The translations under genes were made by a program, and so were the position numbers. A stretch of DNA of 57,067 bases. It comes from Clostridiales bacterium (GTDB lineage: Bacteria; Bacillota; Clostridia; Lachnospirales; Lachnospiraceae). The notes beneath the pieces are model-generated. The model was not told where the DNA came from. It ran no database searches and saw nothing but the letters and a program-made list of their open reading frames with translations. The stretch spans positions 1 to 57,067 of the forward strand of contig JAJBUA010000050.1 of NCBI GenBank assembly GCA_020860565.1, read 5' to 3'. Shown piece by piece: positions 8,336 to 17,669 of the stretch; within the stretch, counting starts at the first letter, position 1; each line of letters starts with the position of its first letter.

Positions 8336-9289
8336 TTAATTGCCAATTTCATAAATTATCCTGTCCATATCATCATAAAGATGCTGCCTGCTGTCCGATT
8401 TGAGAATAACAGATATATACTCCTCTCCCTCCGCGTTGACAGTGGCCAGAATCAGACAGTATCCGGCAGCCTTTGTTGTGCCGGTTTTTCCGCCAATAAT
8501 GGAAAATCCATCCGGAAGTTCACGCTCTCCGGTCAGATACTGATTACTGTTTTCCCAGATCTGCGTTTTGACAGCACCGCTGCTGTCGGTATATTCCGCA
8601 GTATAAGAGGCCGTACCGATAATCTGACGAAATATCGGCTCCCGGAGCGCCTCATGCATAATCAGATATAAATCATATGCCGTTGTATAATGATTTTCAT
8701 CGTGCAGTCCATGAGGATTGATAAAATGAGTACCGGTTGCCCCGATCCGGTATGCCTCTTCATTCATCAGCTGTGCAAAATCTTCAATGCTTCCTGATAT
8801 GGCTACTGCAATAGCAGCGGCCGCATCATTGCCGGATGGCAGCATCAGGCCGTATAATAGCTGTTCCATCGTCAGGGTGTCGCCTGGAGAAATTTTGCAC
8901 AGAGATGCTCCGGTTTCCGTAATAACGGTTTCCTCCCCAACGGTCACAATATCTGTCAGAGAACCGTAACGGATTGCAGTCAGCGCAGTCATGATTTTGG
9001 TGATACTGGCCGGATAAAGCTTTTCAAATGGATTTCTCTGCAGAATCACTTTGCTTCCGTCATCTGCAAAAACACAGGCTGCTTCTCCGATTACGGCAGA
9101 ATCCGGCGCGTCTTCGCTCCCATCTATGACGCAAAGTCCTGCAGCCATCCCTTCAGCCCGCTGGGAAGAAAGATCCAGATACCGGACAGGCGCAGCTGCG
9201 GAAGAAGGGACCGCATAACCGCTGCATCCGGACAACAAGCATAAAAGAACCGCCGAAGAAAGCAGGATACGTTTCAATTGTTTCCGCAT
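8336..9289 (-). CDS. D-alanyl-D-alanine carboxypeptidase, lipoprotein type (peptidase S11)
   Basis: The 317-residue low-molecular-weight PBP trims the terminal D-Ala from peptidoglycan stems. All three active-site motifs are present: SxxK in PASITKIMTA, SxN in PSGNDAA and KTG in GGKTGTTKA. The N-terminus has a lipobox (LLCLLSGC), so it should be lipid-anchored rather than held by the usual C-terminal amphipathic helix, which is absent. The start follows AGGTAGGATT at the end of the MGS-like gene. It is the last gene of the mre/min/rodA run. Confidence 0.93.
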   Translation of the reverse strand: MRKQLKRILLSSAVLLCLLSGCSGYAVPSSAAAPVRYLDLSSQRAEGMAAGLCVIDGSEDAPDSAVIGEAACVFADDGSKVILQRNPFEKLYPASITKIMTALTAIRYGSLTDIVTVGEETVITETGASLCKISPGDTLTMEQLLYGLMLPSGNDAAAAIAVAISGSIEDFAQLMNEEAYRIGATGTHFINPHGLHDENHYTTAYDLYLIMHEALREPIFRQIIGTASYTAEYTDSSGAVKTQIWENSNQYLTGERELPDGFSIIGGKTGTTKAAGYCLILATVNAEGEEYISVILKSDSRQHLYDDMDRIIYEIGN

Positions 9290-9293
9290 AATC

Positions 9294-9689
9294 CTACCTG
9301 TACATTTCACGCCACTCCAGATCACCACGTTCAAGAGCCTTGATCAGCAGCTCGGCCGTAGCAAGGTTTGTCGCCACAGGAATATTGTACAGATCACATA
9401 ACGTAATCATATCGCCAAAGCTTGATTCGGGCGTTGCCGGAGCCGTCGGATCTCTCAGTATAATTAACATATCGATCTCATTATGTTCGATCTGCGCAGC
9501 AAGCTGTTCCGCACCGCCAAGATTTCCGGCGAGGAATTTGTGCACATTCAGATTTGTTACTTCTTCTACAAGCCGTCCGGTAGCCCCGGTGGCATATAAA
9601 CTATGCTTACTCAGGATCGCGCGGTATGCAATACAAAAATTCTGCATCAGTTTCTTTTTGGAATTATGCGCAAGCAATCCAATATTCAT
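9294..9689 (-). CDS. Methylglyoxal synthase-fold protein with degenerate active site
   Basis: The 131-residue protein aligns without gaps to methylglyoxal synthase (offset of 11 from E. coli numbering), keeping YATGxTG, the LGG turn, LCDLYNIPVATN and the C-terminus. Key residues are changed: Asp20 to Asn9, catalytic Asp71 to Ala60, His98 to Pro87, Asp101 to Ser90, and phosphate ligands Thr47 and Ser65 to Ala36 and Ala54. His19 (His8) and Lys23 (Lys12) remain. Conversion of DHAP to methylglyoxal is therefore unlikely; a ligand-sensing role is an inference. The start follows AAGGAGG. It lies between rodA and dac in the shape operon. Confidence 0.88.
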   Translation of the reverse strand: MNIGLLAHNSKKKLMQNFCIAYRAILSKHSLYATGATGRLVEEVTNLNVHKFLAGNLGGAEQLAAQIEHNEIDMLIILRDPTAPATPESSFGDMITLCDLYNIPVATNLATAELLIKALERGDLEWREMYR

Positions 9690-9709
9690 ATGTGTATCCT
9701 CCTTTTTAA

Positions 9710-10828
9710 TCAGGTATTAAGTTTCCTTTGAAGTCCGACATTCAAAATCACTCCGATACCAATGTATATACTCATCAGGGAGCTTACCCCATAACTGATA
9801 AACGGAAGCGGCAGTCCTGTATTCGGAAAAACTCCCGTAGCGACTGCGATATTGGCAAAACTCTGAAAGGCAAGGAGCGCAGCCATCCCCACGCAGAGCA
9901 GCCTGCCGGAGAGATCTCTTGCGCGTCCTGCCATCAGCAGACACTCAAGCACAACCAGCGCAATGAGGGAAATAACAACGACACAGCCGATGAACCCCAG
10001 CTCCTCTCCAATCACGGCAAAGATAAAATCTGTCTGTTCTTCCGAGAGAAAATTTCCGTTCTTCACAGAAGCAAGTGTATTATTATTCAAACCTTTCCCA
10101 TGCAGCATACCGGAACCAATTGCCATAATCGAGTTATTCTGCTGCAAATTTGTTTCCGCATACTGTTCACGATTAACAAAGGCCAGAATTCTTGTCGCCT
10201 GATATCCCTTCAGGAAAGGAACCATATCATACTGAAGTAAGTATACGAAAAGCGCCCCGCAGGGAATCAGAACAGCAGCTGCCGCCACAATCCATCGATA
10301 GCTCAGTCTTGCCGCATACAGCATACAGGCAAACACAAACAGGATTACCAGGCCGGTCGACAGATCTGGTTCGCTGAAAATAAGCAGAAACGGAATTGCG
10401 AAAAAGCATCCGGCCGCAATGAGAATCTTCAGTTCATTGATATGCTCTTCTGAACGGTTAAAAAACCAAGCAAAGAAAATAATCAGGCCAACTTTCACAA
10501 ACTCCGACGGCTGAATCTGCCCGATTGCAGGCAATTCCAGCCATCTGGTAGCATTATTGACATTTTTTCCGATTAATAAAACAGCAAGTAACAAAATCAG
10601 GCATCCGGCATAAATTCCGGTCGCCGCAGTAATAATCTTATGGTAGTCGATCAGCGAAAGGATGATCGCTATTACAAAACCAACCAGAATCCCGAGGATC
10701 TGTTTATTGACATAGACAGGATCCTGATTGGTCGCGCTTCGTATCAGCAGAACGCCTGAAAAATTTAAAAGCAATGCGTATAACACCAGGCGAAAATTGT
10801 AATTTTTGAATTGATAATCAAAAAGCAT
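9710..10828 (-). CDS. rodA: RodA/FtsW/SpoVE-family peptidoglycan glycosyltransferase (RodA)
   Basis: The 372-residue SEDS protein has about ten membrane helices and family blocks ATRWLELPAIGQIQPSEFVK and PDLSTGLVI (catalytic Asp region), ending with GVFPNTGLPLPFISYGVSS. RodA polymerises glycan strands during elongation with its partner PBP2, encoded about 2 kb upstream in the same run. The start codon overlaps the minE stop codon by one base (TAATG), indicating coupling. Placement with mre, PBP2 and min favours RodA over FtsW. Confidence 0.93.
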   Translation of the reverse strand: MLFDYQFKNYNFRLVLYALLLNFSGVLLIRSATNQDPVYVNKQILGILVGFVIAIILSLIDYHKIITAATGIYAGCLILLLAVLLIGKNVNNATRWLELPAIGQIQPSEFVKVGLIIFFAWFFNRSEEHINELKILIAAGCFFAIPFLLIFSEPDLSTGLVILFVFACMLYAARLSYRWIVAAAAVLIPCGALFVYLLQYDMVPFLKGYQATRILAFVNREQYAETNLQQNNSIMAIGSGMLHGKGLNNNTLASVKNGNFLSEEQTDFIFAVIGEELGFIGCVVVISLIALVVLECLLMAGRARDLSGRLLCVGMAALLAFQSFANIAVATGVFPNTGLPLPFISYGVSSLMSIYIGIGVILNVGLQRKLNT

Positions 10829-11100
10829 TATTCATTCCTCAGTCTGGTAAACTGCCGGATCGGAATTCTGGCACACAGAGCCGGCAGCACGTCATCAGAG
10901 CAGGTATCCCGGCTCATACGCAATTCAACCTGTCCGGGATCAAAATCCGCATATCGGGAAATCACATCAATCAAATCTCCGCGAATCATTTCAATCAAAC
11001 CCGGCGTCACCTGCGTTTCATCCGAAATTAATGCAAGCTTTAATCGATTACGGGCAATCTCACCGGAATTTCCTTTGTAAAAAAGAAAAAACTGGCGCAT
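10828..11100 (-). CDS. minE: Cell division topological specificity factor MinE
   Basis: The 90-residue protein resembles MinE: an N-terminal FFLFYKGNSGEIARNRLKLAL helix/beta region that binds MinD, then the dimerisation domain (MIRGDLIDVISRYADFDPGQVELRM). It stimulates MinD ATPase and drives Min oscillation. The ATG follows GAGGAGTG. It lies 13 bases after minD and overlaps rodA by one base. Presence of MinE indicates an oscillating Min system rather than the DivIVA/MinJ type; no divIVA is seen. Confidence 0.93.
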   Translation of the reverse strand: MRQFFLFYKGNSGEIARNRLKLALISDETQVTPGLIEMIRGDLIDVISRYADFDPGQVELRMSRDTCSDDVLPALCARIPIRQFTRLRNE

Positions 11101-11113
11101 CTTAAAACACTCC

Positions 11114-11905
11114 TCAGGCTCGCTTTAAAAATTGGGAAATGCGGATCAGGATGCCCTGCTGCCGCTCCAGATCCATCAGCGGAATCTCTTCCCCGGTAAT
11201 CCTTCTGCAGATAGTATAAAAAGCCTGGCCGGCTGTACAGGCGGTGTCTACCAGAGGTTCTCCCTGATTGGTCGATATAACGATCGTCTCATCATCCGGC
11301 ACCGCACCTATGACAGGAATCGCCAGGATATCGGCCACATCATCAACTGACATCATATCGCCCCGGCGCACCATATCCATACGAATCCGGTTAACAATCA
11401 GATCAATCTGAGTAATCTGTGCACCTTCCAGCAGCCCGATAATACGGTCTGCATCACGGATTGCCGATACCTCCGGCGTTGTCACAACAACCGCACGGTC
11501 CGCCCCGGCAATGGCATTTTGAAATCCTCTCTCGATACCCGCAGGACAGTCCAGCAGAATATAATCGAAATCATCCCGCAGATTTTCTGTAAGTTTCTGC
11601 ATCTGTCCTGGACTCACGGAAGTCTTGTCCCTCGTCTGGGCAGACGGCAGCAGATATAGATTCGGGTATCTTTTGTCTTTTATCAGGGCCTGCTTCATCC
11701 GGCAGTTTCCCTCTACCACATCAACCAGATTATAGATAATCCGGTTTTCCAGTCCCATCACCACATCCAGATTACGCAGTCCGATATCCGTATCAATCAG
11801 ACATACGCGGTAACCGAGCAGTGCCAGGCCTGTGCCGATGTTCGCGGTAGTTGTCGTTTTGCCGACCCCGCCTTTTCCGGAAGTAATCACAATGACTTCA
11901 CTCAT
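11114..11905 (-). CDS. minD: Septum site-determining protein MinD
   Basis: The 263-residue ParA-family ATPase has the deviant Walker A motif GKGGVGKTT near residue 10, the IDTDIGLRNLD block and DYILLDCPAG (Walker B). The C-terminal amphipathic helix GILIRISQFLKRA is the membrane-targeting sequence. ATP-bound MinD recruits MinC and MinE at the membrane. The start follows AGGAGGCATTC; the longer frame begins in the minC-minD gap. Confidence 0.96.
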   Translation of the reverse strand: MSEVIVITSGKGGVGKTTTTANIGTGLALLGYRVCLIDTDIGLRNLDVVMGLENRIIYNLVDVVEGNCRMKQALIKDKRYPNLYLLPSAQTRDKTSVSPGQMQKLTENLRDDFDYILLDCPAGIERGFQNAIAGADRAVVVTTPEVSAIRDADRIIGLLEGAQITQIDLIVNRIRMDMVRRGDMMSVDDVADILAIPVIGAVPDDETIVISTNQGEPLVDTACTAGQAFYTICRRITGEEIPLMDLERQQGILIRISQFLKRA

Positions 11906-11975
11906 ACGAATGCCTCCTGAAAAGAAATACAAATTATAAATTCATTATACATGAAAGTATATCGGATTTCCAGCA

Positions 11976-12695
11976 CTAAATTAAATGCAACATACTGAAA
12001 AAATCTTTTTTCAGCGGTCTTACTGATATTTCTCCATTCTCATAAAAAGCAATCATCGGACCCTTGCCGAGCCTGCGCCGGTTGTCCTTATAATGGCGCG
12101 AGGCCGATGCGATCCGAATCTGCAGAGGCGACATTTCCAGTGCCACAACAACAGCATCCTCATTTCCTGAGACACCGGCATGGGCGGTTCCCTTCAGTTC
12201 TCCCAGAATTACGATATTGCCCTTTGCCGTCACCCTTGCCCCGTGCTGCACATCCCCGATAATTACAATACTTGCCTCTGACTCAAGCGTTTCCGCCCGA
12301 CACAGATCTCCCCGGTAGAATTGCCCGGTACAGGAGCTCATTTCCATAAGCTTTTGATTCAGCGCTTTTTCACACCTCTCCATCCGATCCGCATCCTGAT
12401 CGATCAGGCAAAGAATCTCTACGGATGAATTTTCCGTAATCGCATTTACAATCTGCAGTTCTTCCTCCGCATTCAACTCTCTCCCTTCCAGAATCAGCGC
12501 CATCTGGACATTTCCCCAGAAGCGAGCACTTTCGCGGAATTTGGCCGCTGTGGACTGAAGGATTTCTTCGAAAGTACAATCCGGATCAAGAATAATATTC
12601 ATGCCCGTTTTACTGCTTTTAATGACAACATGGTTTTTCAATGTGGCGCCCCGCTTTCTGAATCCCGCGGATGTCTTAGTCACCGATTGTAACAT
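11976..12695 (-). CDS. minC: Septum site-determining protein MinC
   Basis: The 239-residue FtsZ-polymerisation inhibitor has an N-terminal FtsZ-binding domain (about residues 20-110) and a C-terminal beta-helix that binds MinD (from SIVIIGDVQHGARVTAKGNI to GNEDAVVVALEMSPLQIRIA). The ATG given overlaps the PBP2 gene by 20 bases and follows GGGGAG. An internal TTG at residue 20 is a possible alternative start. First of the minC-minD-minE set. Confidence 0.92.
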   Translation of the reverse strand: MLQSVTKTSAGFRKRGATLKNHVVIKSSKTGMNIILDPDCTFEEILQSTAAKFRESARFWGNVQMALILEGRELNAEEELQIVNAITENSSVEILCLIDQDADRMERCEKALNQKLMEMSSCTGQFYRGDLCRAETLESEASIVIIGDVQHGARVTAKGNIVILGELKGTAHAGVSGNEDAVVVALEMSPLQIRIASASRHYKDNRRRLGKGPMIAFYENGEISVRPLKKDFFSMLHLI

Positions 12696-15555
12696 TGGAG
12701 ACTCCCCGCGCTTTTGTATTCAAAATCGTATCCAGATCTGTGTATCCATAGTAAAAACGATAGATGTTCTTTGCCACCGTAGCAGCATTGGATGAAGAAT
12801 ATCCATAAGGAATATTCACAGTAACCGCGATTTCCGGGTTGGAATAAGGGCCATAGGAAATAAAAAATGCATGGTTTGCCCGGTTTCCGGACTCCTGAGC
12901 AGTACCGGTCTTACCGGCAATATCAACCTCCAGATCACGAAAGATTGCCCTTGAGGATCCCTGCGCGATCACGGCACGCATGCCGTCCTGAACCGCATCC
13001 CAGGTATCCTCCCGGATCTCGATCTGTCCGGATATCTCCGGGGTAAAATCTTCAATCAGATTGCCCTCAGAGTCTGTCATGCGGTCGAGAAGACTCAGTT
13101 CGAATACTGTTCCTCGATTTGCGATGGCGGCCACATAACGGGCAAGCTGAATATTGGAATAAGCATTTGTACCCTGCCCGATTGCAGAACGTTCCGGAGC
13201 CTCTGTAGTCATTTCCGGCTGTGTTTCGGAAATCTCTATCCCTGAAGGGCGGTCCAGCCCGAACATCGATGCATATTTGCGGATCGTCTCCACGCCCCTT
13301 TCGGTAGAATACGTACCGTTCTCATCCGTGGACAGGCGATGAGCCACCTCGGCGAAGAAATAGTTACAGGAATTCTGGAGGCCACCGCGTACATCCAGCG
13401 CCTCGTGCCTTCCGGGATAGATCCAGCAGCGCAGCGGCGGATCGATCTCATCATAACGTCCGGTGCAGTTGATCGTCTCATACGGATCGATGACATGTTC
13501 CTCCAGACCGGCAATGGCCGTAATCGGCTTGAACGTGGATCCCGGTGCCTTTTTTGCCTGTGTCGCATTATTATACAGGGGCAGCGACAGATCTTCCTGC
13601 AGCTGGTTATAATAAATCGCATCTACCGTACCGGACAGCCGGTTATTGTCATAGCTGGGATAAGTAACCAGCGCACGTACTTCCCCGGTATTGACATCCG
13701 TAATCACAGCACCACCGGTACAGGGGTCAAGTGCGAGCTGGGCAGGGGTAATTTCGATGTTGGAAATCTTTTCCTTCATAAAAGTAAACGCATAAGCGTC
13801 GCCGCCTTCGGTAAGCAGACGTACCTGTTCTTCATCATAAGCAAGGACTCCCTGATCATACAGAGCAATGCAGAGCTGCTGTCCGGTAATCACGGAATCA
13901 TTGATCAGATAACGGAAAATGCGTTTCGAAAATTTATTGTCCGTTTCCAGCTGTTCCAGAACATAATCAACCAGAAGGCTGTATATATCATCCGCGCTCG
14001 AATATTTGCTTTGAACATTGAGGCGGACGGTATCGATCCAGTTATCCGAGATACCCGCATAAAGGTATTCTCTGAGACTGATTTCGTCATTTCTCCACGC
14101 TTGATAGATCTCGCTGTTCGTATCAATCTCATCCCTTTTAATGATTCCAACTGAAGGATCCGACAAATAGCTGTAGATATATGCCATATAGGACATCATA
14201 CTTCTCGGAAGATCCTTCATTGCTGTCGCCTGATCACTCATCAGCTCATAACGAAGCTGTGTCAGAATCTGCTCTCTGGCTTTTGTAAAGGATGAATCAA
14301 TGTTCCTTTCCATCGAAGACGCCTCTTCCCCGGACATATGGGCCAGAGAAAGGACATTGTTGTTAATCAGCTGATAATAGGCATCCTTAACCGGGATCGG
14401 CAGCTTGCTGGTATCACTGTAATCATCCGTATTGACTTCTTCATTGACCAGCTTCGATGCCAGGATACCGGCAAGCTGCTGTTCGATCAGATGATACAGA
14501 CCGATCTGCAGATTACGGTCAATCGTCAGATAGATATCGTTCCCTGTCGTTGGGCTTGTCTCGGATACTGTTTCCATTACGCTTCCAACGTTATTCACAA
14601 TCAGGTGGCGGTATCCTTTTCCACCCTGAAGCTCCGCCTCCATCGACGATTCGATGCCAATTCGTCCAACGATATCGTTCAGCTCATACTCCGGATTGAC
14701 CTTGCGCAGTTCTTCCAGCTGATCTTCCTGTATTTTCCCGGTATAACCAATGATCGGAGCGAAATAAACAGCATCATTATAGCGCCGGATCGTAGATTCT
14801 TCGATTCCGACACCATCCATACGGTCCGTATGTTCCAGAATGTCCGCAACCGTGACCTCGTCCACATAAGAGGTAATCGTAATCGTCTCATATTTTTTAT
14901 ATGCGCTTAAAGCCAAAGTATACCTGATATCTACAATTTGAAGCGCCTGTGCGTCAGTCAGAACGATCGGATCCCCGTTATCATCGGTCATCCGGTCGAT
15001 CTGATAGCGGTCGTAACGGAGCTGAAAGAGTTCACGGGCCGTTACCGCCGATGGATATCTCCCTCTCGCGTCATCCAGTTCGTCTACGCTCCGAAGTCCG
15101 TAAAAATCTCTCAGGAACCTTTTGCGCGCGCTTTCCGATCCGGAAGTATAGATCATGGTTCCGTTTTCATCCAGCGAGATCTCCAGTTTGCCCTGAACGG
15201 TATATCCATGCCTGTTGAGGATCTGAACCAGTTCGTACAGCATCCGGTTCATGGAGGCACTGTCCGGATAAGCGCCGGTATCCTGGATCGTTACCGAATA
15301 AGCCGGCTCATTGTAAGCGAGAAGATTGCCGTTGCAGTCATAGATGTTGCCACGGGTGCCCGGTGTTGTGACAGTCTTTTCCGTCATCTGGACATAATTG
15401 TCCAGATACTGCTCTCCCTCTACGATCTGAAGCTGAAAAAGCCTGCCAATCAGGATCAGAAACATAGAAAAAAAGCCCAGTCCGAGAATAACCAGCCGTG
15501 AGCCAAAGATTTTTCGTATCAGTTCTCCTGCAAATTCCAGAAAAATTTTTCGCAT
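12676..15555 (-). CDS. Penicillin-binding protein 2 (elongation transpeptidase) with large insertion
   Basis: This 959-residue class B PBP has an N-terminal membrane helix (about 20-40), a pedestal region with TRGNIYDCNGNLLA, and a transpeptidase domain with SxxK at Ser673-Lys676 (PGSTFK), SxN at 729-731 (SCN) and KTG at 882-884. It crosslinks peptidoglycan in partnership with RodA. It is much longer than E. coli PBP2 (633 residues), largely because about 240 extra helix-rich residues (about 360-605) lie before the transpeptidase core. Long PBP2 forms are known in Clostridia. It follows mreD by 6 bases and overlaps minC. Confidence 0.94.
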   Translation of the reverse strand: MRKIFLEFAGELIRKIFGSRLVILGLGFFSMFLILIGRLFQLQIVEGEQYLDNYVQMTEKTVTTPGTRGNIYDCNGNLLAYNEPAYSVTIQDTGAYPDSASMNRMLYELVQILNRHGYTVQGKLEISLDENGTMIYTSGSESARKRFLRDFYGLRSVDELDDARGRYPSAVTARELFQLRYDRYQIDRMTDDNGDPIVLTDAQALQIVDIRYTLALSAYKKYETITITSYVDEVTVADILEHTDRMDGVGIEESTIRRYNDAVYFAPIIGYTGKIQEDQLEELRKVNPEYELNDIVGRIGIESSMEAELQGGKGYRHLIVNNVGSVMETVSETSPTTGNDIYLTIDRNLQIGLYHLIEQQLAGILASKLVNEEVNTDDYSDTSKLPIPVKDAYYQLINNNVLSLAHMSGEEASSMERNIDSSFTKAREQILTQLRYELMSDQATAMKDLPRSMMSYMAYIYSYLSDPSVGIIKRDEIDTNSEIYQAWRNDEISLREYLYAGISDNWIDTVRLNVQSKYSSADDIYSLLVDYVLEQLETDNKFSKRIFRYLINDSVITGQQLCIALYDQGVLAYDEEQVRLLTEGGDAYAFTFMKEKISNIEITPAQLALDPCTGGAVITDVNTGEVRALVTYPSYDNNRLSGTVDAIYYNQLQEDLSLPLYNNATQAKKAPGSTFKPITAIAGLEEHVIDPYETINCTGRYDEIDPPLRCWIYPGRHEALDVRGGLQNSCNYFFAEVAHRLSTDENGTYSTERGVETIRKYASMFGLDRPSGIEISETQPEMTTEAPERSAIGQGTNAYSNIQLARYVAAIANRGTVFELSLLDRMTDSEGNLIEDFTPEISGQIEIREDTWDAVQDGMRAVIAQGSSRAIFRDLEVDIAGKTGTAQESGNRANHAFFISYGPYSNPEIAVTVNIPYGYSSSNAATVAKNIYRFYYGYTDLDTILNTKARGVSNVTIGD

Positions 15556-15561
15556 GAAAAT

Positions 15562-16068
15562 TTAATTTCTCCTGTTTTCCATCTCTTCCAGACGACGGTT
15601 CGTAAACAGGAAGAAACGGTAGATCAACAACGTCGTGACAATCGTGCATATCGTTTCCGGAATGATGATCTCCCGCGTATAATATAAGATATCCAGGCGG
15701 TTGCGGATCAGGAAACGAAACACATAAATATACAGATTGTAAACCAGTTCATTGACAAAGCTTAAAATCAACGGCAGCGTAATATAATCCTCATAATAAT
15801 ACCGCGTAAATATCCCATTGAAAAAGCCGATATTGATAAAAAGCAGCGTATAAAAACCAAACGGTCCGCTGTAAAACAGATCAAGCAGAATCCCGGCTAA
15901 CAGCCCATACCACATCCCGGCCTCTCTGCCATAGATAAATCCAAAAGAAAAAGTCAGGATCAGCAGCAGATTGGGGGTCGCGGCCAGAAACGGAAGCAGC
16001 GGAAAAACACCATTTTGTACGGTAAAAGCCAGAAGTACCAGCAAAAGATTCAGAATCAGCCGTTTCAT
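15562..16068 (-). CDS. mreD: Rod shape-determining protein MreD
   Basis: The 168-residue integral membrane protein has five or six predicted helices and the family-like ATPNLLLILTFSFGFIYGREAGMWYGLLAG region. MreD is part of the elongasome with MreC, RodA and PBP2. The start overlaps the mreC stop in ATGA, so translation is probably coupled. MreB is not in the window. Confidence 0.9.
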   Translation of the reverse strand: MKRLILNLLLVLLAFTVQNGVFPLLPFLAATPNLLLILTFSFGFIYGREAGMWYGLLAGILLDLFYSGPFGFYTLLFINIGFFNGIFTRYYYEDYITLPLILSFVNELVYNLYIYVFRFLIRNRLDILYYTREIIIPETICTIVTTLLIYRFFLFTNRRLEEMENRRN

Positions 16069-16913
16069 TCGTCCGTCTCCTGCAGATAATCTTCTTTTAA
16101 TTCCATGATAACAAGTACCTCCTGAAGATTGTTAAAATCAGCTACAGGTATCAGATAACCGGATTTTGTCAGCCGCGTCGTATCCGTTGTAATATCCGTC
16201 GCATAGCCGATCAGAATTCCCGGAAGATATTTTGAACTGATATTGGATGTGACGATGCGGTCTCCGTCTTTAATATCTCCATCGCGGGAAATATTGCTGA
16301 TTCTCAGACGTCCCTCCGAAAAAAGAGTCAGATCACCCGAAACGATACAATGATCACCCGACTGTTGAGCCATACCGCTCACACGGCTCACATCATCAAT
16401 GATCGAGCGAACAGTCGCATAATTGGCTCCGACATCGGTTACGATCCCGATGAGACCACCATCTGCCATCACGTTGGCATCCACCCGGATCCCATCTGCG
16501 GAGCCTTTGTCGATACGGAAAACCTGAAACCAGTCACCTGAATCTTTGGCAATCACGCGCGCACCGATTTTTTCATACTGCAGATATTCCTGATCCAGTT
16601 CATAAAGAGCCCTGAGGCGCTGCAGCTCGAGCTGGTTGGACTGCAGACGGCTGTTTTCTTCAACAAGCTCATTGACACGAACACGGAGTTCCTCATTCTC
16701 AGCCAGCGCTTCCTTAAAACTGCCATAATTTTCGATATTATTATAGATGGTAAATCCCGCCCGGTTCACACCGGACTGGACAGGAATCAGAAAATAGCCG
16801 ATGCCGGTTCTGAGCGGATCAAGAAATCCGTCCTTAAAGGAGGTAACCGCAATCAGAATCACACAGAAAACGGATAAACCGATCATGATATATTTGCTTC
16901 GTTTGGACTCCAT
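16065..16913 (-). CDS. mreC: Rod shape-determining protein MreC
   Basis: The 282-residue protein has an N-terminal membrane helix (about 8-25), a coiled coil (about 65-105, rich in E, L and R) and C-terminal beta domains starting at VIAKDSGDWFQVFRIDKGS. MreC links cytoplasmic MreB to extracellular PBP2. The start overlaps the radC stop by one base (TAATG) and the stop overlaps mreD by four bases. Confidence 0.94.
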   Translation of the reverse strand: MESKRSKYIMIGLSVFCVILIAVTSFKDGFLDPLRTGIGYFLIPVQSGVNRAGFTIYNNIENYGSFKEALAENEELRVRVNELVEENSRLQSNQLELQRLRALYELDQEYLQYEKIGARVIAKDSGDWFQVFRIDKGSADGIRVDANVMADGGLIGIVTDVGANYATVRSIIDDVSRVSGMAQQSGDHCIVSGDLTLFSEGRLRISNISRDGDIKDGDRIVTSNISSKYLPGILIGYATDITTDTTRLTKSGYLIPVADFNNLQEVLVIMELKEDYLQETDE

Positions 16914-17599
16914 TAAATATAACCCCGTTCCTTTAAACTGACATAGGACTGATCTCCGATGACTACATGATCGATCACCTGAATTCCGATCAGTCTCCCG
17001 GCTTCGGAAATCCTCTGAGTGAGAGCGATATCATCTGCGCTGGGTTCTGCATCTCCGCTCGGATGATTGTGGACGAGTATCAGGTTAACTGCCTGGCTGC
17101 GCAGAGCTTCAATGAAGATCTCCCGCGGACTGACAAGCGAAGCATTGACGGTTCCCTGCGAGACCAGAACTTCCCGGATCAGTACCTGTCTGGTATTAAA
17201 AAGCATCACCCGCATCTGTTCTCTTTCCAGGTGCCTCATATCCTCGCGGTAATAGTCAAAAACGGTCCCTGGATTCGTAAACTGCCTGTGTTGATCAACC
17301 GTATGTTCCTTCCAGATGCGCCGGGAAAGCTCCCCGATGCAGAGAAGCTGAACCGCCTTGACGCTTCCGATTCCCCGGATCGCGGTGAGATCCTGCAAAG
17401 AAAGATGCAAAAGCCCTAAAATACCCTCTTTCGGATAGTTCAGGGCCAGTATCTGTCCGGCAAGCTCCATGGAATTTACATCGCGGGAGCCTGTCCGTAT
17501 AATAATAGACAGCAATTCTGCATCGCTGAGGATCTCAGGACCGTATTTCAGACATCTCTCGTAAGGTCTGTCACTGTTGGGAATATCTTTTATTTTCAT
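16913..17599 (-). CDS. radC: RadC/JAB-domain protein
   Basis: The 228-residue protein has an N-terminal helix-hairpin-helix region (LTAIRGIGSVKAVQLL) and a C-terminal JAMM domain with HNHPSGDAEPSADD (zinc ligands). The family is called DNA repair protein RadC, but its biochemical role is unsettled. The start follows AGAGGATAC; the longer in-frame extension encodes a hydrophobic leader without support. It is first in the mre-PBP2-min run, the common radC-mreC order in Firmicutes. Confidence 0.93.
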   Translation of the reverse strand: MKIKDIPNSDRPYERCLKYGPEILSDAELLSIIIRTGSRDVNSMELAGQILALNYPKEGILGLLHLSLQDLTAIRGIGSVKAVQLLCIGELSRRIWKEHTVDQHRQFTNPGTVFDYYREDMRHLEREQMRVMLFNTRQVLIREVLVSQGTVNASLVSPREIFIEALRSQAVNLILVHNHPSGDAEPSADDIALTQRISEAGRLIGIQVIDHVVIGDQSYVSLKERGYI

Positions 17600-17669
17600 G
17601 TATCCTCTTTCTACGTGACTCTCCAGGTACACATCCAGAGGAATAAAGGAAAAACAAAACACAAAGAAA

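Noticed and set aside
13339-14154. 271-codon open frame opposite PBP2
   Set aside because: Shadow of PBP2 on the other strand, with no recognisable protein features.
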